Positions 21,400 through 31,579 of a DNA stretch of 64,000 nt are shown piece by piece; position 1 is the first letter of the stretch, and every line of letters begins with the position of its first letter. The DNA comes from Blastobasis lacticolella. Lineage: Eukaryota > Arthropoda > Insecta > Lepidoptera > Blastobasidae. The position numbers were made by a program, and so were the translations under genes. The notes beneath the pieces are model-generated. The model searched no databases. It saw nothing but the letters and a program-made list of their open reading frames with translations, and was not told the DNA's origin. The stretch is taken from assembly GCA_905147135.1 (NCBI GenBank), contig LR990048.1, positions 2,526,563 through 2,590,562 of the forward strand, given 5' to 3'.

Positions 21400-21905
21400 T
21401 GATCAACCTCGAACGTCAAAGCATTTTCTAAACTAGTGAACCAGCTTTAATGAAATAAACTATGAACCATCTTCTGAGAACCTGTAAATTGAGGCGGCTG
21501 AATGTGTAACCATGATCTAATCTAGTCCAGTTCCCCTGGTAGCAGGGTAATAGAGGTCAGATGGCAGTCGCTCCACTATAATTACCTGACCTGCCAAATC
21601 CTGAAGCGTGGTCAAGGCGGACCTCGAGTCCTCGTGCGTGAGAGCACAAACGGGACATTAACGCCAAGCTGATTATTTATAAGCTAACAATTTCGATAAA
21701 CTGTCTTCCAAATAAAGAAATCTGTATTGAAATCGGTCCATCCGGTCAAGCAGGTCCACTTTTTAAATTTAAAAAAACCCGCATTGAAATCAGTGCATCT
21801 GTCCGGGAGGTACGATGCCACAGACAGACTCACACCGCCACACATACAAAGCCACAGATACTTCAAACTCAAAACACTCTTCTATTTCCGTCGGGCCCAA
21901 AAAGG
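21400..21905 (+). repeat. R6 copy split by a SINE-2 insertion
   Basis: The left part has TTTTCTAAACTAGTGAACCA and the right part has GAAATCAGTGCATCTGTCCG and CACATACAAAGCCACAGATA. In between, 21492-21675 is a SINE-2. Part of the right side is tandemly repeated (ATTGAAATC(G/A)GTCCATC twice). The SINE is therefore younger than this R6 copy. Confidence 0.6.
21492..21675 (+). mobile_element. SINE-2 3' body inserted in an R6 repeat
   Basis: It runs from the GCGGCTGAATGTGTAACCAT block to ACATTAACGCCAAGCTGATT. It is headless, as expected of incomplete reverse transcription. Confidence 0.75.
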
Positions 21906-22276
21906 AAACAAACTTAAATATTTAATTTATTTTCGCTCCAGTGACATCCCTAAGTTAATTTTCAAATCGGATCTCGTGGGAGAACGCCGCAGGGAATAAA
22001 AGCTTTATTATAGTCTTATAATCTTCCTACGCTTGTATAAGTCACCGAAGTATAAGCTCTGCTTTTCATATTCACAATCAGGAAGTAGGATTTTGTAAAT
22101 GCAAGTAGACAGGCATTAAGCCATTGTTTTGCAATAGGTAGACCTACCTATATACCTTACCTTGACCGCCGAAACTTGACTACTTAAGTATAAGTGGGTA
22201 CGTAGTTGTGAACTTTTGAGTGCGCGAGTAAATTGAGTAGACAAATCATCTTAATAACTACGTTATATGCAAATTA
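21906..22276. other. Unassigned DNA
   Basis: AT-rich. No repeat or gene recognised. Confidence 0.4.
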
Positions 22277-22532
22277 TAGCCGTGTGGTGTCCGATGGAGT
22301 AGAATAGCATCAACCACCTACACTCGTGGGTGTCGTACTAAGCGATCTTCAAGGCAAACGATGTAGTCTCCGCAGGCTGGAAAATGGGCAGCAGCGTTTT
22401 CTATTGTCATATTTATAACAGTGCAATCTCTAACCCACCCGCCAATCGTGGTGATTATGGCAATAACTTCCCCTCTTGTAGAAGAGAGGTCCTTAGTCCT
22501 GCAATGAACTTTTATGGTCGGTGATGATGAAT
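22277..22532 (-). repeat. Dispersed repeat, family R3, nearly complete copy
   Basis: In reverse orientation it shows all family blocks: GTGTGGTGTCC at the left, CACTCGTGGGTGTCGTA, GGAAAATGGGCAGCAGCG, GATTATGGCAATAA and TCCTGCAATGAAC. Full copies also lie at 52922, 55654 (minus) and 61209. No coding capacity or clear terminal repeats; type unknown. Confidence 0.65.
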
Positions 22533-22669
22533 CTATTGCAAGTTAGCTCCTGTAGGTATTTGTGATAGGTACTTGTATTTTCAGGCACAAAAAGCGATGA
22601 CAAGACGTCGTTTGACAACAAACTCATCACCAAGGATGCAGAAGGCCGAGCAATGTGGACAAAGAGTAA

Positions 22670-22725
22670 CAAGAAGGTGGACTCCGGGCCCTCACCTGCG
22701 AGAGCACAACCGGAACTGTCGCCTC
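22670..22725 (+). mobile_element. SINE-2 3' scrap
   Basis: GTGGACTCCGGGCCCTCACC and GAGAGCACAACCGGAAC are diagnostic of the SINE-2 3' end. Confidence 0.5.
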
Positions 22726-22821
22726 GAGGATAATGGTGACTTTCAATTTCAGACTGACTGTATAAACTACAGGCAAATTCAGGCTTCCAATTTTGTTGCA
22801 GAGTTGTTACTTACAATCTAT

Positions 22822-22998
22822 AGGATGGGAATGAGCTCCAAGCCATAGTGTTTCCTTTGAACTATGACATGGGATCGTTCAAGGGGTATATTAGAGGTCT
22901 CCTTAGAGGCGGGCAACGTTAGAGGCGGGCAACGCTTTGGTAGCGCCCCTGGTATTATTGATGTCTATGGGCGGCAGTGACCACTTTCCATCAGCTAG
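22822..22998 (+). pseudogene. LINE family L4 3' end, with internal duplication
   Basis: It has the GGGAATGAGCTCC and TTCAAGGGGTATATTAGAGG blocks of the ORF2 C-terminus. A 16-base unit GTTAGAGGCGGGCAAC-like is repeated in tandem at about 22903-22934, shifting the frame. The 3' tail stops early at CTTTCCATCAG. Confidence 0.65.
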
Positions 22999-23039
22999 AT
23001 TATCAGCGAGTAACATAGACTTTCCCGAATTTCATTGGT

Positions 23040-23110
23040 TTCCAGGAGAACGGGTCCGGAAACGTAGTAACCGTACTTTACTCGGACGAAGTTGCGAGCA
23101 AAAAAGCTAG
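23040..23110 (+). mobile_element. Helitron-like 3' terminus, family HelC
   Basis: A subterminal hairpin has arms CTCG (23081-23084) and CGAG (23095-23098). After it comes a short A run and CTAG at 23107-23110, followed by T. It matches the reversed terminus at 54076 and the decayed one near 38093. The 5' extent is unknown. Confidence 0.5.
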
Positions 23111-23586
23111 TCTTTAATACAAGGCAGTGGATGCAAGTACAGTCAACAGCAAATCAACCTACCAAAAACCAGTATAAGATAAGCTAGCGTCTCTATAGAC
23201 GCGTATAGCTATATTAGCTCCTTTCATACTGGTTTCTGTAAGTCAATACGCTCTGGTCTGTACGTCGCCAAAACGAAGGACGTAATAAATTAATATTTGT
23301 CCAGCCCACATAGAAGCTACCGCAACACAAGTTGTTATTATTTTTGGATTTATTCAAATTCATGATAAACAGGTGCCGTGGGCCCTAAACCAACAGGAGT
23401 GCGTACTGCTTTTGAGGGTCTAATTTTGTGTAAAATTATACCAGCGTTATGCGCTTAAACGACGCAAAAGTCGTTTGTTGGCCTTAAGCCGTGGGTTGAT
23501 GGGCACTGTGATTTGTTGGATATGCTTTAAAGGGACATCTTTGGGTAGCAATAACCGCTGTTGCGTGTACTGGTTGATTTTATGAA

Positions 23587-23760
23587 GAACTGGTAGACCC
23601 GGCGCGACTTCGTTCTCGTAAAGCTACTTTACTTCTGGCTTCACCTTCCTCTTGAATCACTGTATCTATAGTTGAAAACAGTATTAAAAGCCGTTGCGTA
23701 GTTTAAAAGATCTAAGCGTACGTACATACATAGGAACAGACGGCAGTAAGCCAGTTTGTT
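23587..23760 (-). mobile_element. Helitron-like 3' end, family HelB, inverted copy
   Basis: In minus orientation it matches 3730-3899 and 9810-10034: AATCACTGTATCTATAGTTG then GAAAACAG on plus. The terminus at about 23587 is eroded (CTGGTAG instead of CTAGT). Confidence 0.5.
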
Positions 23761-23814
23761 TATTACTATGTACCTACAGAGAGAAAGAGGTACTACATAA
23801 ATATTCATTTTAGC

Positions 23815-23965
23815 CTTAATATCCAGATTGTGCTGTCGCGCGCGAGGGCACGCGAGGTCTGCCTTAAAAATGATACAAGATTTGGCAAATTATGTAATTA
23901 TGGAGCGATTGCTATCTGACCTCTGTAATCCTAACAGCAGAATCTGACATATTGGATAATTGAAG
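23815..23965 (-). mobile_element. SINE-2 3' half
   Basis: It retains TTGTGCTGTCGCGCGCGAGG, AAGATTTGGCAAATTATGTA and a degraded CCTAACAGCAGAATCTGACA. The head is absent. Confidence 0.6.
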
Positions 23966-23984
23966 CAGATACTAGATCATCATC

Positions 23985-24052
23985 ATCTCGGCGTCATGTC
24001 CCGGTTGCGCTCCCGCACGGCACGGAAGGGCCCGGGGTCCGCCTAGGTACTA
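23985..24052 (-). mobile_element. SINE-2 3' scrap
   Basis: CATGTCCCGGTTGCGCTCCC and GGGCCCGGGGTCCGCC are the family's 3' end. The following 24060-24240 is GC-rich with a 79-codon minus frame of no recognised identity. Confidence 0.5.
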
Positions 24053-24507
24053 TAGGTCGACAACTGAACTGGTGCATCCCCTGCGCGGTTCGAGGGGCAG
24101 AATGGACGACGTCATGTGACGTTTCGGGGCTGAGCGCGGGGCCGCGGGGCAGGGAGCTCAAGCGACGATTCTCAGTGCGCCCGCGGACTCCGCACGTCGG
24201 TTGGTAATTTTTTACGAACGCTCGGAACGTCACACACGAGATTAATTTGTCGCATATAAATCCTGAGATGGAGGCTCGAAAATGTTTGCTAAAAAATTAA
24301 CAGACAAGCACAGGGGTTCCTAAAGTGTTTGCCTCCCACCTACCTCACATACCGCTGGCGATATACCAGTTACGTTGTCGACCTATAGATATCGCGGTGG
24401 ATTTCCAGAAAACATCAACCCCGATATCACATGTACATCCACCACCCTACTTCCTTATTATGTATAATAATATTGTCAGTTTTAAGTTTGCTTTTTCATT
24501 TTTTATT
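24053..24507. other. Unassigned DNA, first part GC-rich
   Basis: 24060-24200 is unusually GC-rich (GAGCGCGGGGCCGCGGGGCA) but shows no exon signature. The rest returns to AT-rich sequence. Confidence 0.3.
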
Positions 24508-24965
24508 TGAAAATATTTATTTATTTATTCAAAGGTTATAGTAATTTTATCTACAGTATGGAGACAAAATATTTACAAATAGAAATAAAATTAAACACTA
24601 ATACTAAAATACTATATATTAAAAAAATCATTCACACCGTTGTCCCGCGGGATGGTGCCCAGAAAGCTAGCTGCATTGCCTCGTTGGATAGCAATACTTA
24701 TCTTCTGTTCGAGGAACGCGTTAGCTCACCGGTCACCTGTGATGTCAATCAGTTTTTTGCTTAAAACTTTAAAAAGCTTTAAAGCATCAGCATTAAGTTT
24801 TTTAGATATATTATTGGACCAAATAATGATACGTCTATATCTACATTTTAATCAGAGAAACACAAACTGAAATTTCTTATGTTTGTGTCGCGGGACTCGC
24901 TGAAGACCAGCGCCGCGGCTCGGGCCATTTCATACGCTGATAGAAGTCCTTTTGTTGTCAGGGGT
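24508..24965 (-). pseudogene. Second retrotransposon 3' end of the CCHC/endonuclease type
   Basis: Minus strand. A reading with KLFKVLSKKL leads to an IAIQRGNAAS peptide at about 24660-24700, matching the terminal peptide after 19206. One in-frame stop precedes it, and the upstream part is shifted in frame (a SLFGP segment in place of the expected ETLGPW). The 3' UTR is AT-rich and ends with an AATAAATAAATA tail at about 24512-24532. Its sequence differs clearly from the 18.3-kb copy, so it is a separate lineage of the same element class. Confidence 0.6.
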
Positions 24966-25505
24966 AATACACTACAGCAGTTCCGATACCAAGCGAGAAA
25001 TAATGTATTTTCATTTCATTTTAAAAACGCATGCAGTCTAGCACCATTGACAGCGACAAAACAATAACAAAATACATAAGCATTCGCAAAAGCACACACA
25101 AACACGTGAACCGCAGTCGTACAAAAGGCGAAACCATTCCTCAGAAGGCTGACAAAAAGAGCCAATAACCAATTTCCGTCCCTGAGGACTGTGACCGAGC
25201 CGCATAAATATCCCGCGCTCCGTTTACATGACCATTATGCACCACGACGCGCGGTCGCCGGGTCACAGCTTGGGACACAGTGCAGGTGATAACGGTGGGA
25301 AAGTCATATTAAATTGTGCAAATTTTACGTAACACGGAAACATCGGCCGTGAAATCCTTCATCATGGCACTCGAACTAATCAGTATTCTGTTATGTTAAA
25401 TTGTATGAGCTCAATGTATTATAGGACTTCCATAGAAGAAAATGCATCGTTTCCTCGTTTCCTTTTAACACCTGTTATGGGCTACAAATGTAATGCATAG
25501 TTACC
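24966..25505. other. Repeat-poor block, possible regulatory DNA
   Basis: At 25130-25300 the sequence is less AT-rich with AGCCAATAACCAATT (CCAAT words), CGCATAAATATCCCGCG and TGACCATTATGCACC. No repeat matches. Function cannot be inferred further. Confidence 0.2.
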
Positions 25506-25640
25506 ATGAGGTAGGCCGCAAGCTTGTTTGCTACATTAGCGGTATAAAAAAAATGTTAACATAAAAAAGTGCTTCCCATATTCCGGTTTTCGGAAAGAAA
25601 CCTTCCGAAGCCGAAGGCTTCGCCTAAGGTGTTTTTTTTT
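25506..25640 (+). repeat. LINE-tail remnant followed by a hairpin
   Basis: 25506-25552 (GGTAGGCCGCAAGCTTGTTT with A run) resembles the L4-type tail at 51660-51708. Then a perfect hairpin CGAAGCC-GAA-GGCTTCG lies at about 25607-25623 between A and T runs. Confidence 0.4.
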
Positions 25641-25756
25641 ATAATTTTTGACAAATAAATTGATTTTTTACGACCGCATGACATGTAATACAAGTTCGTG
25701 AGATTACGGTTTATCTTGCATTATGAGTGATGCAGGGACAGTCGACGTGCTAAACT

Positions 25757-25905
25757 GCAAGTTCCCCTGTAACAGGGTGGCGGAGGTCAGATGGCAGTGA
25801 CTTTCCTGTAATTTTCTGATCTGCCAAACCTTTGATCATTCACGATTTGCCTGTATTATGGTTAAAGCGGACCCTGTAGTCGCCGAGCGCAAGCACAAAC
25901 TATTT
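25757..25905 (+). mobile_element. SINE-2 3' body fragment
   Basis: It holds AAGTTCCCCTGTAACAGGGT and TTTTCTGATCTGCCAAACC, with an inserted CATTCACGATTTGCCTG segment before the GGTTAAAGCGGACCCTG end. Confidence 0.6.
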
Positions 25906-27282
25906 AGTTCACCCATAGATAAATGACAATAAACACAAGAATCAGTACAATCAACAGTCTATCACACTCCTACACGTTCGTGGAGGGTATTTGCAACTCC
26001 GCGCTTGGCAGGCTGGTTGTTGGAACATAATAAAAAGGCACAAAGCCAGTGCGAAGCTATACCACCGCAATCGCTACCCTGTGGCTTCGCAAGTCGGAAC
26101 GGCGGGTCGCATCTGGCGCTGCTTTTATGTGCCCCCGCGCCGGACACTTGGAGTTTTATTGGACGTGTCTCCTATCGGCTATGGCGATGAATTTTTACTA
26201 AGACACTTCGTAACTTGCTATGAAACTACGTCATGGCTGCGTCATACCGCATTACGAGTGACTTGATGGTATGACAAGTTAATGGTGTGTGGGGTACTAT
26301 ATATCACCGCCATCTCACCTAGTGGTGCAGATCTCAGAACAAAAAATAGTAACGAAGAGACCGAAGATGGAGCATGCCTGTCTAATAATACCCTATTTAC
26401 TCTAGCCTTGAAGGCATCCCGATCATAATGATCAGGGAACACACTCGCTGGTAACATTCCTTATCGTCAATATAGATATATTGTTTATAATATAGCAGTA
26501 GGATGATAGGATTAGAGAATATTTCGCCATAAACCAAACTGAATTCCGGACCACCACTTAAAGAACAGCTTTCAACTTGACAGTTCTAGCTCTACCAGGA
26601 CTCGAGCGTCAGATGAAAACTTTTAGAAGATTTTAATAAAACCAACCAACCCGCGGTACCAAGTAATGAGATCCCCACGTGTAGTTCCAAGGATATGCCC
26701 GAGACTTCCCACTGTGGATATTGCCAAGATGCGTCTCTGACGTAGATAACTCCCGGCTGTGTATTCGTGTGGTTCCAAGGGATTTTACTTGATATTTTCG
26801 TTTGTGAACGCCTTGAATATGTTTTGTGCTTTATTATGTTCCACTGTACTTGTCTTCGCGTTTCACGTTATTAAAGCTACAGGGTGCGTCGCTCGAAGTA
26901 ACTGCTTGAAATTGCTACAATTTATTTAATTATAAGATTGTTTATTTAAAAACGTCAGTATATCGAAAAAAACATGTCATATTTTAATAAAAATAGTTTA
27001 TTGTTCGAAGTAGCCACGGATAATAGCACCGAGTCTATCGCGAAGAATTATCTCGTAGCACGAACGTGACTGGCTTGAAAATTTGATATTTTTTTATTCT
27101 AAACTTTTTACTATATATTTCTATTCATCTTTATATTTATTTATTAGTATTGTCCAAAATTCAGTATCTAGGTATACATTATGTCCTAACTAACAATGCA
27201 TATATGTATATTGAGTAAGTATTTACATCAATAATTAAATAGTATCACAGTCAATAGAATTAATAATAGAATTCTAAACGAT
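25906..27282. other. Unassigned DNA
   Basis: Overlapping short frames at 25962-26266 lie in a GC-richer patch without a recognised domain. From 26470 on it is AT-rich with no matched repeats. Confidence 0.35.
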
Positions 27283-27450
27283 ATGTTCTATGACATGGGA
27301 TCGTTCAAGAGGTATATTAGAGGTCTCTTTAGAGGCGGGCAACGCATTGGTGACTCCCCTGGTGTTGCTAATGTCCATAGGCGGCGGTGACCACTTTCCA
27401 TCAGGTGGCCCGCTTGCCTGTTTGTCTGCTAAGTAACATAAAAAAAAAAT
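27283..27450 (+). pseudogene. LINE family L4 3' end
   Basis: From 27289 an open C-terminal peptide (SFKRYIRGLFRGG onward) ends at a stop at 27388-27390 after an arginine run, exactly where the 10543 copy stops. The 3' UTR CATCAGGTGGCCCGCTTGCC is followed by an A run at about 27441. This tail is the reference for the shared 3' end of the 16385 and 40795 retroposons. Confidence 0.7.
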
Positions 27451-28111
27451 GTAAACAAATTATACGGTCGTGTACTTGAGCAGTAGTAACGCTATTGCCA
27501 ACAACTATCTGATGTCAATAATTCAAATTTTAACTTTTGCGATTCCATATCATCGATTTAATGGGTTCACTTGCTAACAAAGTTCCATTTCAATCAACTG
27601 AAACTATTAAATCGATCATACGTAATCGCAAAAGTAACAATTTCAATCATTGAAATCAGAGAGTTTGCAACAAGGCTACGTATTAGGCTACGGTTCACAT
27701 TCCTTCAAAAACAGCATACCTAATGTATATGGAGGATGAAGCATAGCGCGTCCTCACCACATATGTCAGCAAAGATTCCATCTTTATATGTCAGTCAATT
27801 TTCAGTCAGTTTTAACCAGTAGCTAGTCACTATTTAGTATAATAGTTGAGATCACGCTCAATTTAGCAATATCCTTTCCAATAGCTGTACTAAGAATATC
27901 TATACTAACCCAACAGATAAATGGGAGCATAAGCTCGATACATTATGCAACGCAGCGCGTCTCACGTCGTAGAAAGTGCTGTAACAGTTGTTCGCGCATC
28001 TTGTGTTCGGTACTGTATATTATTTCTCAAGTATGCCTATTGTTTAACAAAGAAGATTCTCCTTGATAGAAAGTGGCATTTTGTATACAATTTATAGAGG
28101 TTTCATGTAAC
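27451..28111. other. Unassigned DNA
   Basis: An imperfect inverted pair, TTTTGCGATTCCATATCATCG (27535-27555) and its relative CGATCATACGTAATCGCAAAAG (27614-27635), suggests an old TIR element of about 100 bases. No other feature. Confidence 0.35.
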
Positions 28112-28358
28112 CTAACCGACAGAAAATGTCGGTAAACCTTCACCAAGTTTACTTAAGATCAAATATTTTCTAAACTACACAACCGATTTAAATGAATCAA
28201 AGCTGAGAACCATAAAGATTAAATTGGCTTTCAAATAAATAAAACCGCACCCAAATCGGTTTATCCGTTGGGGAGCTACGATCTCACAAGCAGATCCACA
28301 AAGCCAGAGATACACACGTCAATCTTGAAACACCCCTTTTTTTCGTCGGCGGTTAAAA
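28112..28358 (+). repeat. Dispersed repeat, family R6, good copy
   Basis: It runs from AACCGACAGAAAATGTCGGT (itself a small palindrome) to CGTCGGCGGTTAAAAAT. Internal words AACCGATTTAAATGAATCAA and TTGGGGAGCTACGATCTCAC match the other copies. Confidence 0.65.
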
Positions 28359-28784
28359 ATGCAGTTTTTCGAGCTTTATCTTATTTTTAGCTAATTTAAA
28401 TCGAGATAATTCATAACACAATTTCAGTATATTCAAAAATCAGGGCCGTATTATTCCGAAATCAATCCGTAAAACGAAAACAAGTACCCACATTTAATCA
28501 GGGATACTATTCCGGCAGTCCATTGGCTTAAATCGCAACGAGATCGCCGGTGCTTCGACAAGAATATTACGTGAGTTAACATCGCAGACTCAGACTAGCT
28601 CTCGAGTCTCGTGTCGCACTCTGTTTTATGGGTACTTCCCACGGCCAACGGATCTAGTTGAACAAGGCTTTCGGTGGGATACCGGGGAACTATTTCCTGG
28701 AATCTATACGCGCAATGGAACCTAAACGTATATTGTGGGCGATAGTTTTATATTCATTTAGTCATCGTATTAATAATTCACCTA

Positions 28785-29045
28785 GAAAAAGTCGGGTAAT
28801 CTCCGGCTAAGTTTACATATACGCAAATATTTTCTTAGCTACTGAACCGATTTCAATTAAACAAAGCCAACATATCAATTAAACTGGCTTTCATATAGAA
28901 AATACCTCAACCAACTCGGTATAGACCCGAAGCTATAGAGCTTCGGCTATAGAGAGGTCTACGATGCCACAGACATATACATAAAGCCACAGATACACAC
29001 GTTAAACTTATAACACTCCCCATTTTCGTCAGGGGTTAAAAATAA
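28785..29045 (+). repeat. Dispersed repeat, family R6, with internal hairpin duplication
   Basis: It has family blocks CTACTGAACCGATTTCAATT and CGTCAGGGGTTAAAAAT. Where other copies read 'ggggagctac', this one has a hairpin CCGAAGC/GCTTCGG (28927-28946) and a duplicated CTATAGAG. Confidence 0.65.
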
Positions 29046-29056
29046 TAATAAACTTG

Positions 29057-29362
29057 ACCTGAATGTCTCTATTGAGCTCCCGCGCGCCAAGGACCCCGGG
29101 TCCACTTTCCAGGATTTGGCAGAAAAGGTAAATACAGTCTAGCGACTGCTGTCTAGCCTCCGTGACCCTGCTACTAGGAGAACCTGATTAGATTATATCG
29201 CGGTAACACATTCACTCGCCTGAGTATGCAGGTTTCATCACGATGTTTTCTCTCACCATAAGAGCATCGATGTTCAACTAATATACATAACGCAGAATGC
29301 CGGCATTGGTACATGACGGCACTGCGGTTGCGACTCCTCTTGCTTACGAGCCGGACCCCTTC
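29057..29362 (-). mobile_element. SINE-2, nearly full-length
   Basis: The body is intact from 29057 (TGAATGTCTCTATTGAGCTC) to the head region (CTTACGAGCCGGACCCCTTC). The last head bases are lost at about 29362, where a SINE-1 copy in opposite orientation begins. Confidence 0.75.
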
Positions 29363-29390
29363 ATCATAGACGATGTTAACCAACGGTTAA

Positions 29391-29617
29391 GTTGGTTAAC
29401 ATCGCCTACCACGAAGAGGTCCCGGGTTCGATTCCCGGTCGGGCAGAAATTAAAATGATGAATTTTAATTTCTGTTACGGGTCTTGGTGTTGTACAAATA
29501 ATAAGTATGTATTTAAAAATTTATATGTAGTTTATCAGTTTTCTGGCACACATAACACAAGCTTTGCTTACTTTGGGGCTAGATAGCGCTGTGTAAATCG
29601 TCCAAACATTTTTTTTT
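29391..29617 (+). mobile_element. SINE-1, copy 3, with altered head
   Basis: Box B is intact at 29425-29435 (GGTTCGATTCC), but the box A region is replaced by one arm of a 14-base perfect inverted repeat at 29371-29404. The insulator-like word is mutated (CTAGATAGCGCTG at about 29578). Transcription from this copy is unlikely. Confidence 0.8.
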
Positions 29618-29921
29618 ATTAGGTCTCCGACGCTCGACAGTTTCTAAATCCATAATCATTTATTTATTCATCGTATTAATCATTCATATCGTCTCTCTTC
29701 TATACTATCTAGCGTCTTTATCGTACGCAAGCTCACGAGATATTTCCGTAATGAACGTTCTATCGACAGTAAAGAGGGAAAGGACGGCTCACATAGATTC
29801 ACCGTTAACGAGCGAGGAAAGTACGATTTGCGCCCGTATGAGCTCGGTCGGATATCGCTTTGTTCTACTTTGGTTTTCTTATTTATGCTCGCGATGAAAT
29901 TAGTTCAATATAAAATCAAAA
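29618..29921. other. Unassigned DNA
   Basis: No match to other repeats. CTCACGAGATATTTCCG and TACGATTTGCGCCCG patches are less AT-rich, and no frame is of interest. Confidence 0.3.
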
Positions 29922-30705
29922 CAATGAGCAGATTTACCAATAGGTATCTAACATATTCCTAACCACTCGGTAGATAGTGCCCCGACAATTTCGGTAATTG
30001 AAGATCTTTAAAAGTAATGTTTACATTGATTAACTTTTTATTTTTAAGTTTTCGACCTGAGTAGTTCAGTAGTCAACATCCGGTCTGCCACGCAATAGGT
30101 CCCGGGTTCGATTCCCGGCTGGGCAGAAATTGAAATGATGAATTTTAATTTCTGTTACGGGTCTGGGTGTACTATAATAAGTATGTATTTAAAAATATAT
30201 AAGTAGTTTATCAGTTATCTAGCACCCATAACACAAGCTTTGCTTACTTTGGGGCTAGATGGCGCTGTGTGAATTTGTCCACGATTATTATCTATATTAT
30301 ATTATATATTTAATTAGTTGGCTGAATAATGGTGAGTAGCTACAGTAGGAGGTGGAACAAAACGAAGACTAGAACTGATATTAGATTTTAATTAAACTTC
30401 TAAAATGTTTCTTACATAAAACTTAAATATACTAATTAATTTGGAATACGTCCGATGTTGGGAACGCAGTGCTGAAAAGTGACTGATGAAGATATTAAAA
30501 CTAAATTGTACGCGGCGAGCGCATAGTGCCGCATCAGACCTTTCGAGGCGGTTTCAATTTTCATAGACAAGCCGATGTTGTGTTTGAGAGGCTAAATACA
30601 TCACAGCTGCATGACATCACTGAAACAGTCTTACAAATAAAAAAGTACCAAAATTGTGGGAGCGCTATGGGTCTTTGGATGCTTTTTGTAACCAACTGTC
30701 AGTCA
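29922..30705. mobile_element. MITE family A, second copy, split by other elements
   Basis: The left end CAATGAGCAGATTTACCAAT and ATTCCTAACCACTCGGTAGA match 11543-11620. The right part GTGGGAGCGCTATGGGTCTTTGG and TTTTTGTAACCAACTG match about 11884-11925. A SINE-1 (30053-30289) sits inside, and an R3 fragment replaces the right terminus. Confidence 0.6.
30053..30289 (+). mobile_element. SINE-1, copy 4, inside MITE family A
   Basis: Box A-like TAGTTCAGTAG is at 30062-30072 and box B is intact at 30105-30115. The complete body includes CTAGATGGCGCTGTG from 30255. This is the best candidate for a full-length, promoter-bearing SINE-1 in the window. Confidence 0.85.
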
Positions 30706-30880
30706 TCATCACAGCCAGTAACAGTCCACTGCAAGACTTAGGGCCTCTCCCACGAAAGGGGAGGTTATTGCCATAATCTCCACGCTTGGCAGGCGGGTTG
30801 GAGATCGCAGTATTTAAAATACTTAACAAAAAACAATGCTGCCTATTTACTTCCAGTCTACTAAGGTCCTAGCTGTTCCA
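30705..30880 (+). repeat. Dispersed repeat, family R3, 5' two-thirds
   Basis: AACAGTCCACTGCAAGACTT, GGCAGGCGGGTTGGAGATCG and a degraded GCTGCCTATTTACTTCCAG block follow the family order. It stops before the CACCCATAAGTG part. Confidence 0.6.
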
Positions 30881-31083
30881 TTACCAGTAATACATTCTGT
30901 AGATACGTCAATCATACTAACTTTCTTTCTTGTATCCTAATCTTATTTAAAAAGGTAGGCGCTAAAATCTTGGTCAACATAACAATTCTCCGTAAAAGGG
31001 ATCCTTCTCTTATCCGTATTAAGGTGTCCCAGAAATAAAGATACTAACTTTTTTTGGATACTTGGACACATGATTAGATTTAA

Positions 31084-31165
31084 GACTAGTGGACTAGTGG
31101 ACCCAACGCGACTTCGTTCATGCATTCGGCTAAACTATCTTACCCTACCCCTACCCTGTAAACAA
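31084..31165 (-). mobile_element. Helitron-like 3' terminus, HelB, with duplicated end
   Basis: On plus it reads ACTAGTGGACTAGTGGACCC, so the CCACTAGT terminus occurs twice. It is followed by the family's CGACTTCG hairpin part and a TACCCTACCCCTACCCTG run (the GGGTA array inverted). Rest of the element not traceable. Confidence 0.5.
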
Positions 31166-31579
31166 TTATTTTTGCATATAATCTTCAAAAGCTCATTACT
31201 AGACGGAGGCATTGCCAAAGTTGAAGGTGTTGAACCCATATACTGTAACGATAACTCCATCGGTTCATAGTAAAGGGCACTTCCCATACAAAATGTGCCA
31301 AGTAAATATGTTTTTTTTAAGAATTGCCGGTCAGATTTTAATGCCCTTTTCTACAAGGATGTGGTAAATGTAAATACTATACCAATGTTGTTATTTGACC
31401 ATAGTCCACATCCCCTACATACTTACCCAGTAAAGTTCAATAAAATATGATTTGGCAAGCTGTGGATGCAAAAGGCAATATTTAAGAATATCGATTTCCC
31501 ATAAAAAACGTTCTACCACAAATCTATGGGAAATTTGTGACAAGGGTGTTTCTGGATCAAATTTATTAAAATAATTGAT
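31166..31579. other. Unassigned DNA
   Basis: No repeat or gene recognised. Confidence 0.35.
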
